A stretch of DNA of 64,000 nt from positions 33,379,930-33,443,929 of the forward strand of contig CM034549.1 in assembly GCA_020055645.1 (NCBI GenBank), read 5' to 3'. Position 1 is the first letter of the stretch. The number at the start of each line of letters is the position of its first letter. This stretch comes from Tomocerus qinae (Eukaryota > Arthropoda > Collembola > Entomobryomorpha > Tomoceridae). A program made the translations under genes and the position numbers. Of the stretch, positions 39,950-53,109 are shown piece after piece. The notes under the pieces were generated by a model that saw only the letters and a list, made by a program, of their open reading frames with translations, made no database searches and was not told where the DNA came from.

Positions 39950-41330
39950 AAAATGAATAGTAATTTAAATTAACAGAAAATCAAAATAGACTAATATTGA
40001 CTACTAAAATCAACAGAAAATGAAAATAGATTAATGTTGACTATTAAAAGCAACAGAAAATGTAAATAGATTAATTTTGATTATCATCATCAACAGAAAA
40101 TATAAATAGATTATTGTTCACTGTCAAAATCAACAGAAAATCAAAGTGGGTTAATACTGACTATCATAATTAACATAAAATCAAAATAGGTTAATGTTGA
40201 CTATCAAAATCTACAGAAAATCAAAATTGAATAATACTAACTATCAAAATCAAAAGAAAATCAAAATTGATTAATATTGAGTATCAAAATCAAAAGAAAT
40301 CAAAATTGATTAATATTGCATATCAAAATCAAAAGAAAATCAAAATTGATTAATATTCAATATTAAAATCAAAAGTAAATCAAAATTGATTAATATTGAG
40401 TATCAAAACGAAAAGAAAGTCAAAATTGATTAATATTGAGTATCAAAACGAAAAGAAAGTCAAAATTGATTAATATTGAGTATCAAAACGAAAAGAAAGT
40501 CAAAATTGATTAATATTGAGTATCAAAACGAAAAGAAAGTCAAAATTGATTAATATTGAGTATCAAAACGAAAAGAAAGTCAAAATTGATTAATATTGAG
40601 TATCAAAACGAAAAGAAAGTCAAAATTGATTAATATTGAGTATCAAAACGAAAAGAAAGTCAAAATTGATTAATATTGAGTATCAAAACGAAAAGAAAGT
40701 CAAAATTGATTAATATAAACAAAATAAAAAGAAAATCAACTGTAATTAATATAATCAAAATGAAAAGAAAATGAAAATTGATTATTATTGGCTGTCTAAA
40801 TGAAAAGAAAAAGAAAATTGATTATTATTGACTGTCAAAATGAAAAGAAAATGAAAATTGATTGTTATTGACTGTCAAAATGAAAAGAAAATGAAAATTG
40901 ATTGTTATTGACTGTCAAAATGAAAAGAAAATGAAAATTGATTATTATTGACTGTCAAAATGAAAAGAAAATGAAAATTGATTATTATTGACTGTCAAAA
41001 TGAAAAGAAAATCAAAATTGATTATTATTGACTGTCAAAATGAAAAGAAAATCAAAATTGATTATTATTAACTGTCAAAATGAAAAGAAAATCAAAATTG
41101 ATTATTATTGACTGTCAAAATGAAAAGAAAATGAAAATTGATTGTTATTGACTGTCAAAATGAAAAGAAAATGAAAATTGATTATCATTGACTGTCAAAA
41201 TGAAAAGAAAATGAAAATTGATTATTATTGACTGTCAAAATGAAAAGAAAATCAAAATTGATTAATATTGAGTATAAAATCAAGTCAAAACCCGTTAATA
41301 TTGACTATCAAAATGAAAAGATATTAGAAA
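39950..41330 (+). repeat. 40-bp minisatellite, left arm
   Basis: Tandem units of 40 bases with core CAAAATTGATTAATATTGAG / TATCAAAACGAAAAGAAAGT. Three zones are visible: a diverged start (to about 40380), about 8 nearly identical units (40380-40720), and about 13 units of a variant with ATTATTATTGACTGTC (40745-41265). Homogeneous blocks side by side indicate local expansion. Confidence 0.9.
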
Positions 41331-41413
41331 ATGTAAATTGACTTTAAAATTGAATATAAATCCAAAATAGATTTATTTCCGCTCTCTAAAGGTGATTTTT
41401 CGGTTTTATTTGC

Positions 41414-43089
41414 TTTATTAGCTCGCCTGATAAGGCAGCTTATAGAATCGCACAGTCCGTCCGTCCGTCCGTCCGTCCGTCCGTCCGTTTACACGATAAC
41501 TTTTGAAGACATTGATGGATTTCAACTAAACTTGGCAAAAACATTGCCTATGGACCTGTGACAAAGCCTATTGAAAATGAGCCACATTGGTCCATAGGTT
41601 GCTGAGATGCCGCGCGCTCACTTTGTCTTCATTTTGATAGTCAAAATGAAAATGTGGCATTAAATGGACATTAAAAGTTCAATTGTGCTTCCTATGGATT
41701 GTTAGCGTGATAGTACAAAATATTAAATGCCGCTTCGACCAAATTTAAGATTTAATAATAAAGTAAATAAAACCGGAAAATACCTATTGTAGGACGGAAG
41801 TAAATCTATTTCGCATTTATATGCAAATTGATAGTCAAATTTACATTTTTCGAATTGCTTTTCATTATGATAGCAAATATTAACCGATTTTGATTTTCTT
41901 TTGATTTGGACACTGAATATTAATCAACTTTGATTTTTTGTTTATTTTGATACTCAATATTAATCAATTTTGATTTTTTGTTCATTTTGATAATTAATGT
42001 TAGTCAATTTTGATTTTTTGTTTATTTTAACAGTCAATATTAATCTATTTTGATTATCTTTTAATTTTGATACTCAACATTAATCAACTTTGATTTTTTG
42101 TTTATTTTGATACTCAATATTAGTCAATTTTGATTTTTTGTGTATTTTAATAGTCAATATTAATCTATTTTGATTTTCTGTTGATCTTAATAGTCAATAT
42201 TAATCTATTTTGATTTTCTTATGATTTTAATGGTCAATATTAATCTATTTTGATTTTATGTTGATTTTAATAGTCAATATTAATCTATTTTGATTTTATG
42301 TTGATTTTAATAGTCAATATTAATCTATTTTGATTTTATGTTGATTTTAATAGTCAATATTAATCCATTTTGATTTTCTTATGATTTTAATAGTCAATAT
42401 TAATCTACTTTGATTTTCTATTGATTTTAATAGTCAACATTAATCTATTTTGATTTTCTATTGATTTTAATAGTCAATATTAATCTATTTTGATTTTCTA
42501 TTGATTTTAATAGTCAATATTAATCTATTAAATCAAAATTGATTAATATTGAACTAATTTGAATAACAATTTACTAATCAAAATAAATGTATTTCTATTA
42601 TTTTTCTACCAAAAAATGTGTACACGGTCCCCTTTGATCAGGCGAGCTTCTGTTACGGCTTGCCGTAGGTTAATTACATTGTACTAATCAAAATAAATTT
42701 ATTATTATTCCACCAAAAGTGTGTACCCCTTCACTCAGGCGAGCTTCTGTTACGGCTTGCCGTAGGTTTATATTATAAAATCTCAATTTTGTAGAAGCGG
42801 AGTGAAATATTTCATACTATCTCAGTAACAATTTATAGGAAACGCCATTAAACTTTTTAATGTCCATTTAATGCCAAATTTTCACTTTGACTATCAAAAT
42901 GAGGACAAAGTGAGCGCGTAGTATCTCAGCAATGTATGGACCGATTTGAATCAAAATCAATAGGGTCGTCACCAGTCCATTGTTTATGCCAAGTTTGGTC
43001 CACTTCCGTCGTTGTGTTCGAAAGTTATCGTGGGTACGGACGGACAGACTGTGCGGTTCTATAAGCTGCCTTATTCAGGCGAGCTAAAA
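41414..43089. mobile_element. Foldback/long-TIR element B, interleaved with A
   Basis: TTAGCTCGCCTGATAAGGCA.. GCTTATAGAATCGCACAG opens the left end. Its inverse closes the right at about 43040-43089. The inverted homology continues inward for roughly 290 bases, with shared words such as TTAATGTCCATTTAATGCCA, GACAAAGTGAGCGCG and GATAACTTT. A (CCGT)n run at about 41456-41488 sits inside the left arm. Related single ends occur at 27653 and 52450. Confidence 0.7.
41870..42530 (-). repeat. 40-bp minisatellite, inverted right arm
   Basis: About 16 units of 40 bases reading TTTTGATTTTCTGTTGATTT / TAATAGTCAATATTAATCTA. This is the reverse complement of the left-arm unit type, so the two arms can fold on each other. 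Units are more uniform in the second half. Confidence 0.88.
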
Positions 43090-43193
43090 AGCGCCATAAA
43101 AAAATGCTTGATGTAGGTCTCCGGGTGAGGACACGGGATTGCTCGGGTTAGGAAGGACTGCAGTAGATCTCCGGGAATTATAAGGAAACGAAG

Positions 43194-43406
43194 CAAGGAC
43201 GTATTTAGGGATGGGCTTTACGGGTTGAAGCCCCCCCCCCCGAAATCCAAGAAATACGGAATTTTTTCTCAAAATAGCAGAAAATTTCTCGCTCCGCGCG
43301 ATTATTTGCCATTTTTGACTCATTTCCTTCGAAAAATGCAAAAATTTTCTAAAATATCTATCGGAAATCTAGCCCCCTCCGAAACTCAGTTCTGCATACG
43401 TGCTTG
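43194..43406 (+). mobile_element. hAT-type MITE (CAAGSACGTATTTAG family), copy 1
   Basis: Left end CAAGGACGTATTTAGGG, right end CTGCATACGTGCTTG. Flanks AAACGAAG (43186-43193) and AAATAAAG (43407-43414) match at 6 of 8. The 213-bp body has a C-run, CGAAATCCAAGAAA, TTTTCTCAAAATA and a GCGCGATT motif shared with four other copies in this window. Confidence 0.75.
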
Positions 43407-43414
43407 AAATAAAG

Positions 43415-44077
43415 CGTTTTCCTGGGAAGGAAAAGAGCGAATGTTTCTCGCTATTTCGGAAAGAAAACTAAAGTAGCCTCTGGAATTTTCCCAGTTCGGA
43501 AGTTAAGTTAGTATTTTAGTATTCCCTCATAGATTGGGAAATATTTTGAAAATTGTTTGACGAGATTGACTACCTTCGGTCAGAGGAAATTGGGAAGACT
43601 TGCTCCCGAGAAGGATTTTATCTCGGTCCCGGCGGTAAGGGAACATTTCGGGTTCGGGGAATTCGGTATATATCTGTCGCTGCTGGTATAATTGTTTTGT
43701 GTCAGGTCAGTGTAGTAGTGTGTTGTGTGTGTGGCGTGTGGTGTGGCACTCCATGTGGGTAAGATAAGTTGAGATGAGACAGAAGTGATGATGATGGTTG
43801 GTAGCAATGATATTATTTGCGAGAGTTTGAAGTCCTCTGTTGTATGTGTCGGAGACCATTGGTGGAGGATTTTGGTTCCAACAGGTGGAGAAGAAGGAAT
43901 TTGCCACATCCACAGTCGTCGGATTGCCAATGCTTCCAGTCCACCCACACAACATTCTCTCACACATTGACTACTACACGAACAACTGTTTACTGAGTGC
44001 ATGGACGGATAATGTCCCCATCAGAAATCACATCATCATCACAATCACAAATCGCCAAAGTGGAGCCAGTTCACCAG
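43415..44077. other. SURF4 upstream region, no gene
   Basis: Intergenic DNA upstream of SURF4. Overlapping open frames of 60-140 codons occur on both strands (43553-44091), rich in S, T and H on the minus strand. They have no domain, no splice pattern and no family, and are not called as genes. Confidence 0.5.
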
Positions 44078-44083
44078 TCAGTT
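44078..44083 (+). promoter_or_regulatory. Candidate initiator (TCAGTT) upstream of SURF4
   Basis: TCAGTT matches the arthropod initiator consensus and lies about 210 bases upstream of the SURF4 start codon, followed by a G/T-rich leader. No TATA box is evident at the expected distance. AGTCG motifs downstream resemble a DPE but are about 3 bases off the strict spacing. This is inference from motif and position only. Confidence 0.2.
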
Positions 44084-44289
44084 TGAGTTGAGTTGAGTCG
44101 ACGAGTCGGGCCAACAAGAGAGAGTGACAAGTGAAAGATCACTTTCGACCTTCCACTCCACATCCCCCATTTCACAAATACTCATTTCGAATATCTTTTA
44201 GCCTTTTATTTATCTCTTTCAATATCTAACCTAATCCCATCAACGCATCAAAAGTGAAATCAAATTTTTCTGAACATTTTGCGAAAAAT

Positions 44290-46756
<2,467 letters not shown>

Positions 46757-46904
46757 TTTGTAAAAGATATGATTTAGGTTAGCTCTGCTCTTCGTGTGTT
46801 TATTATTCCTATCTCTAATTGATGTGAGAATACGTGTCTGTTTAATTATGCAATGAGAAAATGAGACCCATTTATGTTGGTGGAATATGCAATGAGCACA
46901 TTTA

Positions 46905-46910
46905 AATAAA
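46905..46910 (+). terminator. SURF4: Candidate SURF4 polyadenylation signal
   Basis: AATAAA lies 149 bases after the SURF4 stop codon. A second AATAAA follows at 46952-46957. On the opposite strand a candidate signal for the converging SWIB gene lies at 46965-46970, so the two 3' UTRs end within tens of bases of each other or overlap. Confidence 0.5.
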
Positions 46911-46964
46911 CCGTCAAAATTCGGAATATTTTTTGATTTTAAAACAAAACAAATAAAATGTAAT

Positions 46965-46970
46965 TTTATT
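46965..46970 (-). terminator. Candidate polyadenylation signal of the SWIB gene
   Basis: TTTATT on the plus strand reads AATAAA on the minus strand, about 310 bases after the stop codon at 47282-47284. It is a short motif in AT-rich DNA, so support is modest. Confidence 0.3.
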
Positions 46971-47281
46971 CAAATCGGCATAAGGGTATGTATGACAAAG
47001 CTTTTAGGTCTTTTAGTCCACGAAATATCTAACGAACACACAGACATAATAAATATTTATGCAGTCGTTACACTCCTAACTAAAGTAGGTAATACAAGTA
47101 ATAGTAAAATTACAACGTGACATTTATAGGTACGACATCTGAAATTAAAAGAAATGCTAGTCTACCAAGATTATTCTTAACATCATACGGAACGAAGTGT
47201 GAAAGAGTTTTATAGCAATTTAAATAGCTTGGAACCTTCATTTATACATACAACACTCTCGTCACACACATAAGTATTGTT

Positions 47282-48999
47282 TCAGTCCACAAAGTGATTT
47301 TTCAGATACTTCATCATTCCAAACGTACGGAATCGCTTCACACCTGCAAAAAATATTATAATATTGTCTAAATACTTTGATTGCATATAAAATACGAAAT
47401 GGCCTTGGTACTCTAAGTGACGTCATTATAGATGATAGATACGACGTGTATCAATCAATCAACCATTCTGGTTTCCGTTGCGTTGGATCGCTGCAAACGG
47501 GAAGTACGATTTTGGAAGTTTTTTCCCAGTGCAAATCAAACCAAAACTTTTTTAAGCTCTATTCCCAATGGATATGAAAAATCGTACCAATTTAAATTTT
47601 TTAATGAAAGTAAATTTTTTAAAGGAGGGATACATTTATTATAAAAATTTTGATACGATTTTGCATTTAGAAAAGAAAAAAATTTCGCGTATCCCGTTTA
47701 CGCAAAGGTACCGACCAATTAAACATTTAATTAATAAATTGATTACCAAATACTGGAAGTAACTCTTCATTGCAGATGGCAAACTGTTTGTTTTTGGGGT
47801 CATAGAGATTTTTCTCCTTGATGATGGCCCACATGCGTTTGACGACTTCATGGCGAGCCATTGCTTCTTCTCCCATGACAGCTGCCAGTTCTGAGCTCAG
47901 TTTGCAAGTTTTTGTGTAGCCAGTTCCTCCTCCCTTTTTAGGTGCACTTTTGGCTCCGCCCCCTTTCTTTTTCTTGCCCCAGTCTTCACCCGAGTCGGAC
48001 CCGGCGGATTTCCGACCTTTCTTTTTGCCTTTAGGGACGTACTCATCTTCGCTCTCCTTATCGGAGTCTGAATCCTTCCCTCGTTTGGGGGCACGCCGTC
48101 CCTTTGCAGGCTTCTTCTCCTCCTCTGAACTCTCCTCCTCACTGTCCGCCTTGTCCTCCTTCTTCTCCTCCAAAATCTCCATCACCAGCTCATCAATCTC
48201 TTTCTTACGCTCCCCGAGGTCCATCTTCAGATCTGTCTCCAGTTGCAGTCTCACTTTCTTAGCTGTGATCGTATTCAGGTCAGCATCATCCAAGATTTCT
48301 AAAAATTAAGTTCAATCAATCTTAATCTTATGATAAATTCTGTTTGAATTGCATGGAGCACCCCAGTGCCCAGAGAAACTTGTTTCGGCAACAGTATTTT
48401 ACTTTTAGTTAATTAACTTTAAAAAGTAATTTAAAATCCGATGTCCAAGTCATAAAACTTCAAAATGAAATCCAAACAATTAATCATAAGCTATTTTAAA
48501 TTGGGAAAAAATATTTCGTGCTTTCCGTTTGCTGTTTGCAACACTCCGGTGAAAAAAGTTTTCAAGTATTTAGTTGCCGCTGTCCCCCAGGGCCCAGGTT
48601 TTGCATTGAATTCAACAATAACTTTACTTTTGGATTGAAATTCAATGCTACAAATTGATTGGATTCTAATTATGACAATTGAAAAATTTTACGTAACTAC
48701 ATTAATAGTTTTTAAACTGAATGTCATGTTGCATGTTGATGACATTGAGATACAAACAATTTTTTCCACAAATAATAGTCATATGATTTAGTAGAAAACA
48801 AATCTTTGAAAGAAATTGACAAAATTGGGATGCCCGCATCGAGTATTTGGCCGGGGAAGGCAATTATTGAATAGACTCTTTGGATAGAAAAAACGATGCT
48901 TTTCATTATGACGAGTCAATAATTTTGAATAAAGGACTAATTACAATTGAAATTTAACTTACCGGTAATCGCCTTTCGGAGTTTTGCTTTGTCGGCCAT
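47282..48999 (-). CDS. DEK-C / SWIB-MDM2 domain chromatin protein, 3 exons
   Basis: The protein carries an N-terminal DEK C-terminal-type domain (about residues 2-56), a charged low-complexity linker rich in E, S, K and G (about 57-137) and a C-terminal SWIB/MDM2 domain (about 138-216). This is the architecture of the UAF30/spp27-like proteins, which act in chromatin and transcription, including the yeast upstream activating factor for rDNA; the metazoan role is less defined. Exons in reading order are 48963-48999, 47747-48298 and 47282-47343. The 651-nt CDS gives 216 residues with consistent phases and GT..AG introns. SWIB hallmarks visible are LSSELAAVMGEE, VVKRMWAIIKEKNLYDP, LLPVFG and the end FRTFGMMKYLKNHF. 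The start MADKAKLRKAIT gives a complete first DEK-C helix. KKGRK-type runs look like nuclear localisation signals. The gene converges on SURF4 and has a hAT element just upstream. It could equally be named upstream activation factor subunit spp27-like. Confidence 0.92.
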
Positions 49000-49303
49000 T
49001 TTCGGACGCTTCTACTATATTATTTGTTTGTTAGTGCTGTTCTTGGCTTTCTAGGCAGGGAGCAGGCAGGAGATAGAAAGAAGAGACGAGTGAAGTGAGT
49101 CTGCAGTTCAAAAGGTACTGAGTGAGTAAAGCAGCAGAGGAGAAGAGAACTACACGACCAACACGACCAACTACTAAACTAAGGACAGTTTTTAGCTGAG
49201 TTGGACTTATTTTCGGCTAGAGGAGTTTTTGTTTGCTGCCTTGCTTGCAAGCACTTGCTTGTTGTTTCTGTTATGTAACTTGTGTGTTTCTCTTGCTTGC
49301 TTG

Positions 49304-50642
49304 TAGAGAGTTGCACGGGCACAGGCAGCCCGTACGGGCAGCTGCCCGGCCCGTGCCCGTACGGGCACGGGCGGGCACGGGCACGTTAAACGGATTTTTC
49401 ACGGGCATGTACGGGCACCGGGCTCGCTAAGTATGCTCACGGGCAGGTACGGGCGGGCACAGGCTAATCAAGGATACTCACGGACGGGCACGGGCGGGTA
49501 TGAGTCAACCAAGGATTCTCACGGGCAGGCACGGGCCCATCAAAGATGTTCACGGGCGGGCACGGGCTGCCCGCGGGCGCCCGTAAGTGCCCGTAACTTT
49601 ATAATAACAATAACAGTACACAACACAACATGTACAATGCAATAATGAATGTTCCGTGAAACATGCTTATATTATTATAACACAGATATTAGTCTTCTAT
49701 AATATAATCGCACTAATACCTGACCTGACTATCTATTTTTGGTAGGAGAGCCTAGGAAACCTGCATATATTACGTAACCTAAAACCCCCTCTCCCAAGTG
49801 TAGCGCAAGTGCTAGCTGTAACTCTTTTGGACATCGCCTCCTCCCATCAACTATAAACGTTCCTTGAAAGCACGAAAGCGCATGCCCCCTCCCTCTAAAC
49901 CACCGAAATGAGTTGTTTCATATTATTATAACCGCCACCTATCGGTATTCTATGATTATAACATCAGAAAAATTATACAAATTCACATAAGATGATTAAT
50001 GGTGATTGATTAGAAATAATTAGCTAAAGAAGACAATCCGTTTTCCAAAATCCCGGAATCCTATTTTTCTGATTTTAAGGGGAACATTCTGGGGTGTTTA
50101 TTAAAAATGGAGTATTTTATTATTCCCTGTATTGGACACTACGAAATAGTTATTATTTTGGTTTAGGAATTTTTCCAATTGACAAGGAATTGTTTTTATT
50201 ACTGTGATGAGGGGCCTGTTTAATTTCTCTTGAGTGCCCCTTAACTGGGTTGGGATCACTAGTACTATATAAAAATCTACTGCGCACTACACACACAGTA
50301 CGTATAGCGTATATTATAAAGTTTTTATAAAGATCTTTTGCGGGTACGGGCACATGTTACAGAATTTTCACGGGCACGGGCGGGCACGGGCACATGCTAC
50401 AGAATTTTCACGGGCACGGGCACATGCTACAGAATTTTCACGGGCACGGGCGGGCACGGGTACGGAACACAGATTTTTTGCGGCCACGGGCGGGAACGGG
50501 CCAATTTAGGATGACCACGGGCGGGCTCGGGCAGCCCTGGAAAAATCAGGATGCTCACGGGCGGGTTTGGGCGGGCACGGGCTCATTTGTTACGGGCACG
50601 GGCGGGCACGGGCACTAAATTGCCTGCCCGTGCAACTCTCTA
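49304..50642. mobile_element. Non-autonomous hAT element, 1.34 kb, exact 8-bp duplication
   Basis: Ends TAGAGAGTTGCACGGGCA and TGCCCGTGCAACTCTCTA are perfect inverted repeats. CTTGCTTG flanks both sides exactly (49296-49303 and 50643-50650). The first and last about 300 bases are arrays of ACGGGCACGGGCGGGC-type words that make spurious glycine/arginine-rich open frames. The interior (about 49740-50275) is a copy of dispersed repeat R1. No transposase is present. It lies about 300 bases upstream of the SWIB gene's start codon. Confidence 0.9.
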
Positions 50643-50893
50643 CTTGCTTGTAGTGCTAGTGCCGTTCACTATGCTATACGCATGCAATGGATTTGAATGA
50701 ATGCATTTATTATGGCTGAAGGCTACCTCGGTCATCTCTATATATAATCGCAGACTTGATAAAGCAATAAATTTACCTGTCTATATATATATATATGTAC
50801 GTGTGGTAGGGAGAACCAAGGAAACTTGCATATATTACGTTACGCAAAACCCACTCCCACCAAGATTGGCTGTAGTCATAGTGATTGCGTATT

Positions 50894-51099
50894 AGGTTGG
50901 CTCACTTGGGTGTTTGGAAAATAAAAATTCAGTTTTTTCATTTGTGGATCCAAATTGGACAATTTGGATCCACAGCCAAATCTGTCTTTCAATGACCAAG
51001 GATGGTTGCCATTGGATACGTATGTCTTGGTGGGTCATAGCTTTGAGTATAGACAAAAAATTGAATTTTATTTTCCCAAACACCCAAGTGAGCCAACCT
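50894..51099. mobile_element. Foldback MITE with about 38-bp inverted ends
   Basis: Left AGGTTGGCTCACTTGGGTGT, then TTGG.AAAATAAAA.TTCA; the right end is its reverse complement ending GAGCCAACCT. The total is 206 bp. AGGTTGGC ends resemble some mariner-type elements, but a clear TA duplication is not visible. It also contains an internal inverted pair GGATCCAAATTG/CAATTTGGATCC. Confidence 0.8.
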
Positions 51100-51838
51100 T
51101 GCTACGCACACACTGTCTTACTAATACTGCATGAATTTTGCACTCCCACCATGTGAAACGCAAGTGCTGACTGCAACACTTTTGAATACCTCCTCCTCCC
51201 ATTAACTACGCACGTAATATATGCAGGCTCCTTAAAAGCAAAATGCGCAAGTCCAACAGTCCAATTCCTCTAAACCACCAAAATGAGTCGTTTCATATTA
51301 TTATGATAACATCAAAACAATAATAGAAATTTACATAAGAAGGTTGAATGGTGAGTGGTGATGGAATGGGAATGATTAGCGAAAGGGGACATTTCGTAAT
51401 AATCGTAATGTGGCTTATTAAATAGAATTTCAAAACTTCTAATTCAAATTGGTTCTGCTATATCGACAAACTTATTCAATTTTTTAGTAGAGCTGGGTAT
51501 ACTTTTTACTACCCTCTTGATTCCATTGGGCCAGTTGGACCATCTTTTTGTAGAATGAAATAACAGTACTGGGAGCCAGAGCCACGATTTATTCTATAAA
51601 AATATTTATTCGTAAGTTTGTACTCATGGGATTTGTACGGTTTTTCAAAATCCCACGGGGAATCTTATTTATTTGATTTTGAATGGGAAACGTTTTGGTA
51701 ACTGTGGGAGTTTCTTCGAAAATAGAGTTTTTCATTGTTCCCTGTATTTGATTCTACGAACTACAGTTATTAATTTGGTGTAGGAAATTCCTTTTTATCA
51801 GGAAGTTGGGGCTGCAGCTAATTTTTCCAACCACTGTA

Positions 51839-52056
51839 CAGCACCGTATTTAGAAGTCGATTTTGGAGGGGGCAATGACGTCATACACTTATATGCTTTT
51901 GGCATATTCGCGCAAAGCGCGAAAAATTTTGGCTTATTTTGTTTAAAATGAGTCAAAAATAGCCTAAAGCGAAATATTTTGGTATTTTGAGAAAAAATTT
52001 TCCCTTTTCTTGGATTTTGGGTGGCTGCTCCCTATGCCCCCCTCAATACAGCCTTG
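51839..52056 (-). mobile_element. hAT-type MITE (CAAGSACGTATTTAG family), copy 2
   Basis: In reverse complement it begins CAAGGCTGTATTGAGG and ends CTAAATACGGTGCTG. Flanks CCACTGTA (51831-51838) and CCACTGCA (52057-52064) match at 7 of 8. The body (CCAAGAAAAGGG, TTTTTTCTCAAAATACC, GCGCGAA) matches the copy at 60437. Confidence 0.8.
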
Positions 52057-52449
52057 CCACTGCAGAAAATAAAAGTATATTAATTAAAATATAATTTGTA
52101 TTTACAAAATTAACATAATAACCTAATGGAATGTTTTTATTACTGTGATGGGTGGCCTGCTGAATTTCTTTTGAGTGCTAGATTTGCCCCTTAGCTGGGT
52201 TCACTAGTAATGTCATAATAGCCAAACCATATCGCATTTATAACAAAAATAATAATAATCGTGTACTGCGAGTTTCCCATTATAGCCAGCTAATTGATTT
52301 TGCCCAAAAATGAAGCTGTTGGGTTGGAATGAAAGAGTTTGGTGGAATATGTAGAATATTTTTTGTAGCTACAAATACCCAGAGTTAATGTTATTTTTGG
52401 GGCAACATCTTCGATAACAACGATACCTTCGACGCCAATATTTTTAGTA

Positions 52450-52500
52450 CTTTAGCTTGCCTGACGAGCTTATAGAACTGCACAGTCTGTTTAATCCACT
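52450..52500. repeat. Solitary end of foldback family B
   Basis: TTTAGCTTGCCTGACGAGCT, then TATAGAACTGCACAGTCTGT, matches the outer repeat of element B. Nearby GTTATCGTGCTCACGGACAG also matches its inner part. No partner end is present. Confidence 0.6.
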
Positions 52501-52997
52501 CTTGAGTTATCGTGCTCACGGACAGACGCATGGACAGACAGACATACTGGATCTTTCCATAAAGCAGCTCTGCTGCATAAACACGTTTTATGAATGTAAT
52601 TTTGGTGTTGGTATCGCCGAATTTCACAATTTCTCTCCGATATCATATACACTCACAGGATTACGATGGATGCCTACATTTCGAAATCGAGTCACACATG
52701 CTGGGTGGGAGTGGGACTGGTAAAGAAATAAGTAATAACGGTGTAATAAGCATCAATAGCGCTTCCAGAATATATCCTTGCGTTCAGTTTGCAAAATGGA
52801 CAAAAACTTTCCAAAGTACAAAATTCAAAGTAACGGATTGCTGCATTTCAAAAATTATAAGCCAAATAGTAATGCGTATAGAATGGTGACTTCTCAGAGC
52901 CAGGTTGATTTCGTTGCGAGACACAGTAATAAAATTAAAAATTATTATCAAACCAAACGTGGATTGCATTGTTGCTTTTATTTTTTACATAATAAAA
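52501..52997. other. No gene recognised
   Basis: Non-coding sequence between a foldback relic and the hairpin downstream of TRUB2. Open frames on both strands (52457-53002) are overlapping and without a recognised domain. Confidence 0.45.
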
Positions 52998-53049
52998 TAT
53001 AATGACTGTCAAGTATCTTAAGTACTTAGAATACTTGACAGTCACTATA
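52998..53049. repeat. 19-bp-stem hairpin just downstream of TRUB2
   Basis: TATAATGACTGTCAAGTAT pairs with ATACTTGACAGTCACTATA with one mismatch around a 14-base loop. It lies about 60 bases beyond the TRUB2 stop codon, so it falls in or near the 3' UTR. It may be a tiny MITE relic; a role in 3'-end formation is speculation. Confidence 0.7.
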
Positions 53050-53109
53050 AAAACTAGTTCTAAATTATAGCACGAAATACAACACCAACAATAGAATAGT
53101 CGAGTTTCT

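Larger units (their letters stand above)
39855..42768. mobile_element. Foldback element A with 40-bp minisatellite arms
   Basis: The left end CCTACAGCAAGCCGTAACAA.. GCTCACCTGA (39855 onward) is inverted at the right as TCAGGCGAGCTTCTGTTACG.. GCTTGCCGTAGG, ending near 42671. The right end occurs twice (second copy ends near 42765) by a tandem duplication of about 95 bases. Between them lie inverted minisatellite arms at about 39950-41330 and 41870-42530. There is no coding capacity. The element interleaves with the inverted pair B described separately. Confidence 0.7.
50805..52215. repeat. Dispersed repeat R1, long copy with two insertions
   Basis: Aligns by eye with the interior of the hAT element (49740-50275) from GGTAGGGAGAACCAAGGAAAC to TTTTTATTACTGTGATG..CCCCTTAGCTGGGTTCACTAGT, and over its middle with 39446-39850. 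It is interrupted by a foldback MITE (50894-51099) and a hAT-type MITE (51839-52056). It carries no long open frame. Confidence 0.7.

Noticed and set aside
43580-44002. 140-codon minus-strand frame upstream of SURF4
   Set aside because: Rich in S, T, H and C with no domain; overlapping frames exist on the other strand. It lies in the presumed SURF4 promoter/5' region.
47950-48309. 119-codon plus-strand frame over the SWIB gene
   Set aside because: It is the complement of the acidic/basic linker of the SWIB protein, which gives a serine-rich frame.
49233-50618. Glycine/arginine/histidine-rich frames around 49.4 and 50.5 kb
   Set aside because: They are translations of the ACGGGC arrays at the ends of the hAT element and carry no protein signal.
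50735-50750. TCTCTATATATAATCG as a Helitron 5' end
   Set aside because: The motif fits some Helitron starts, but no hairpin plus CTAG-T end follows in a sensible distance and the region is plain AT-rich DNA.
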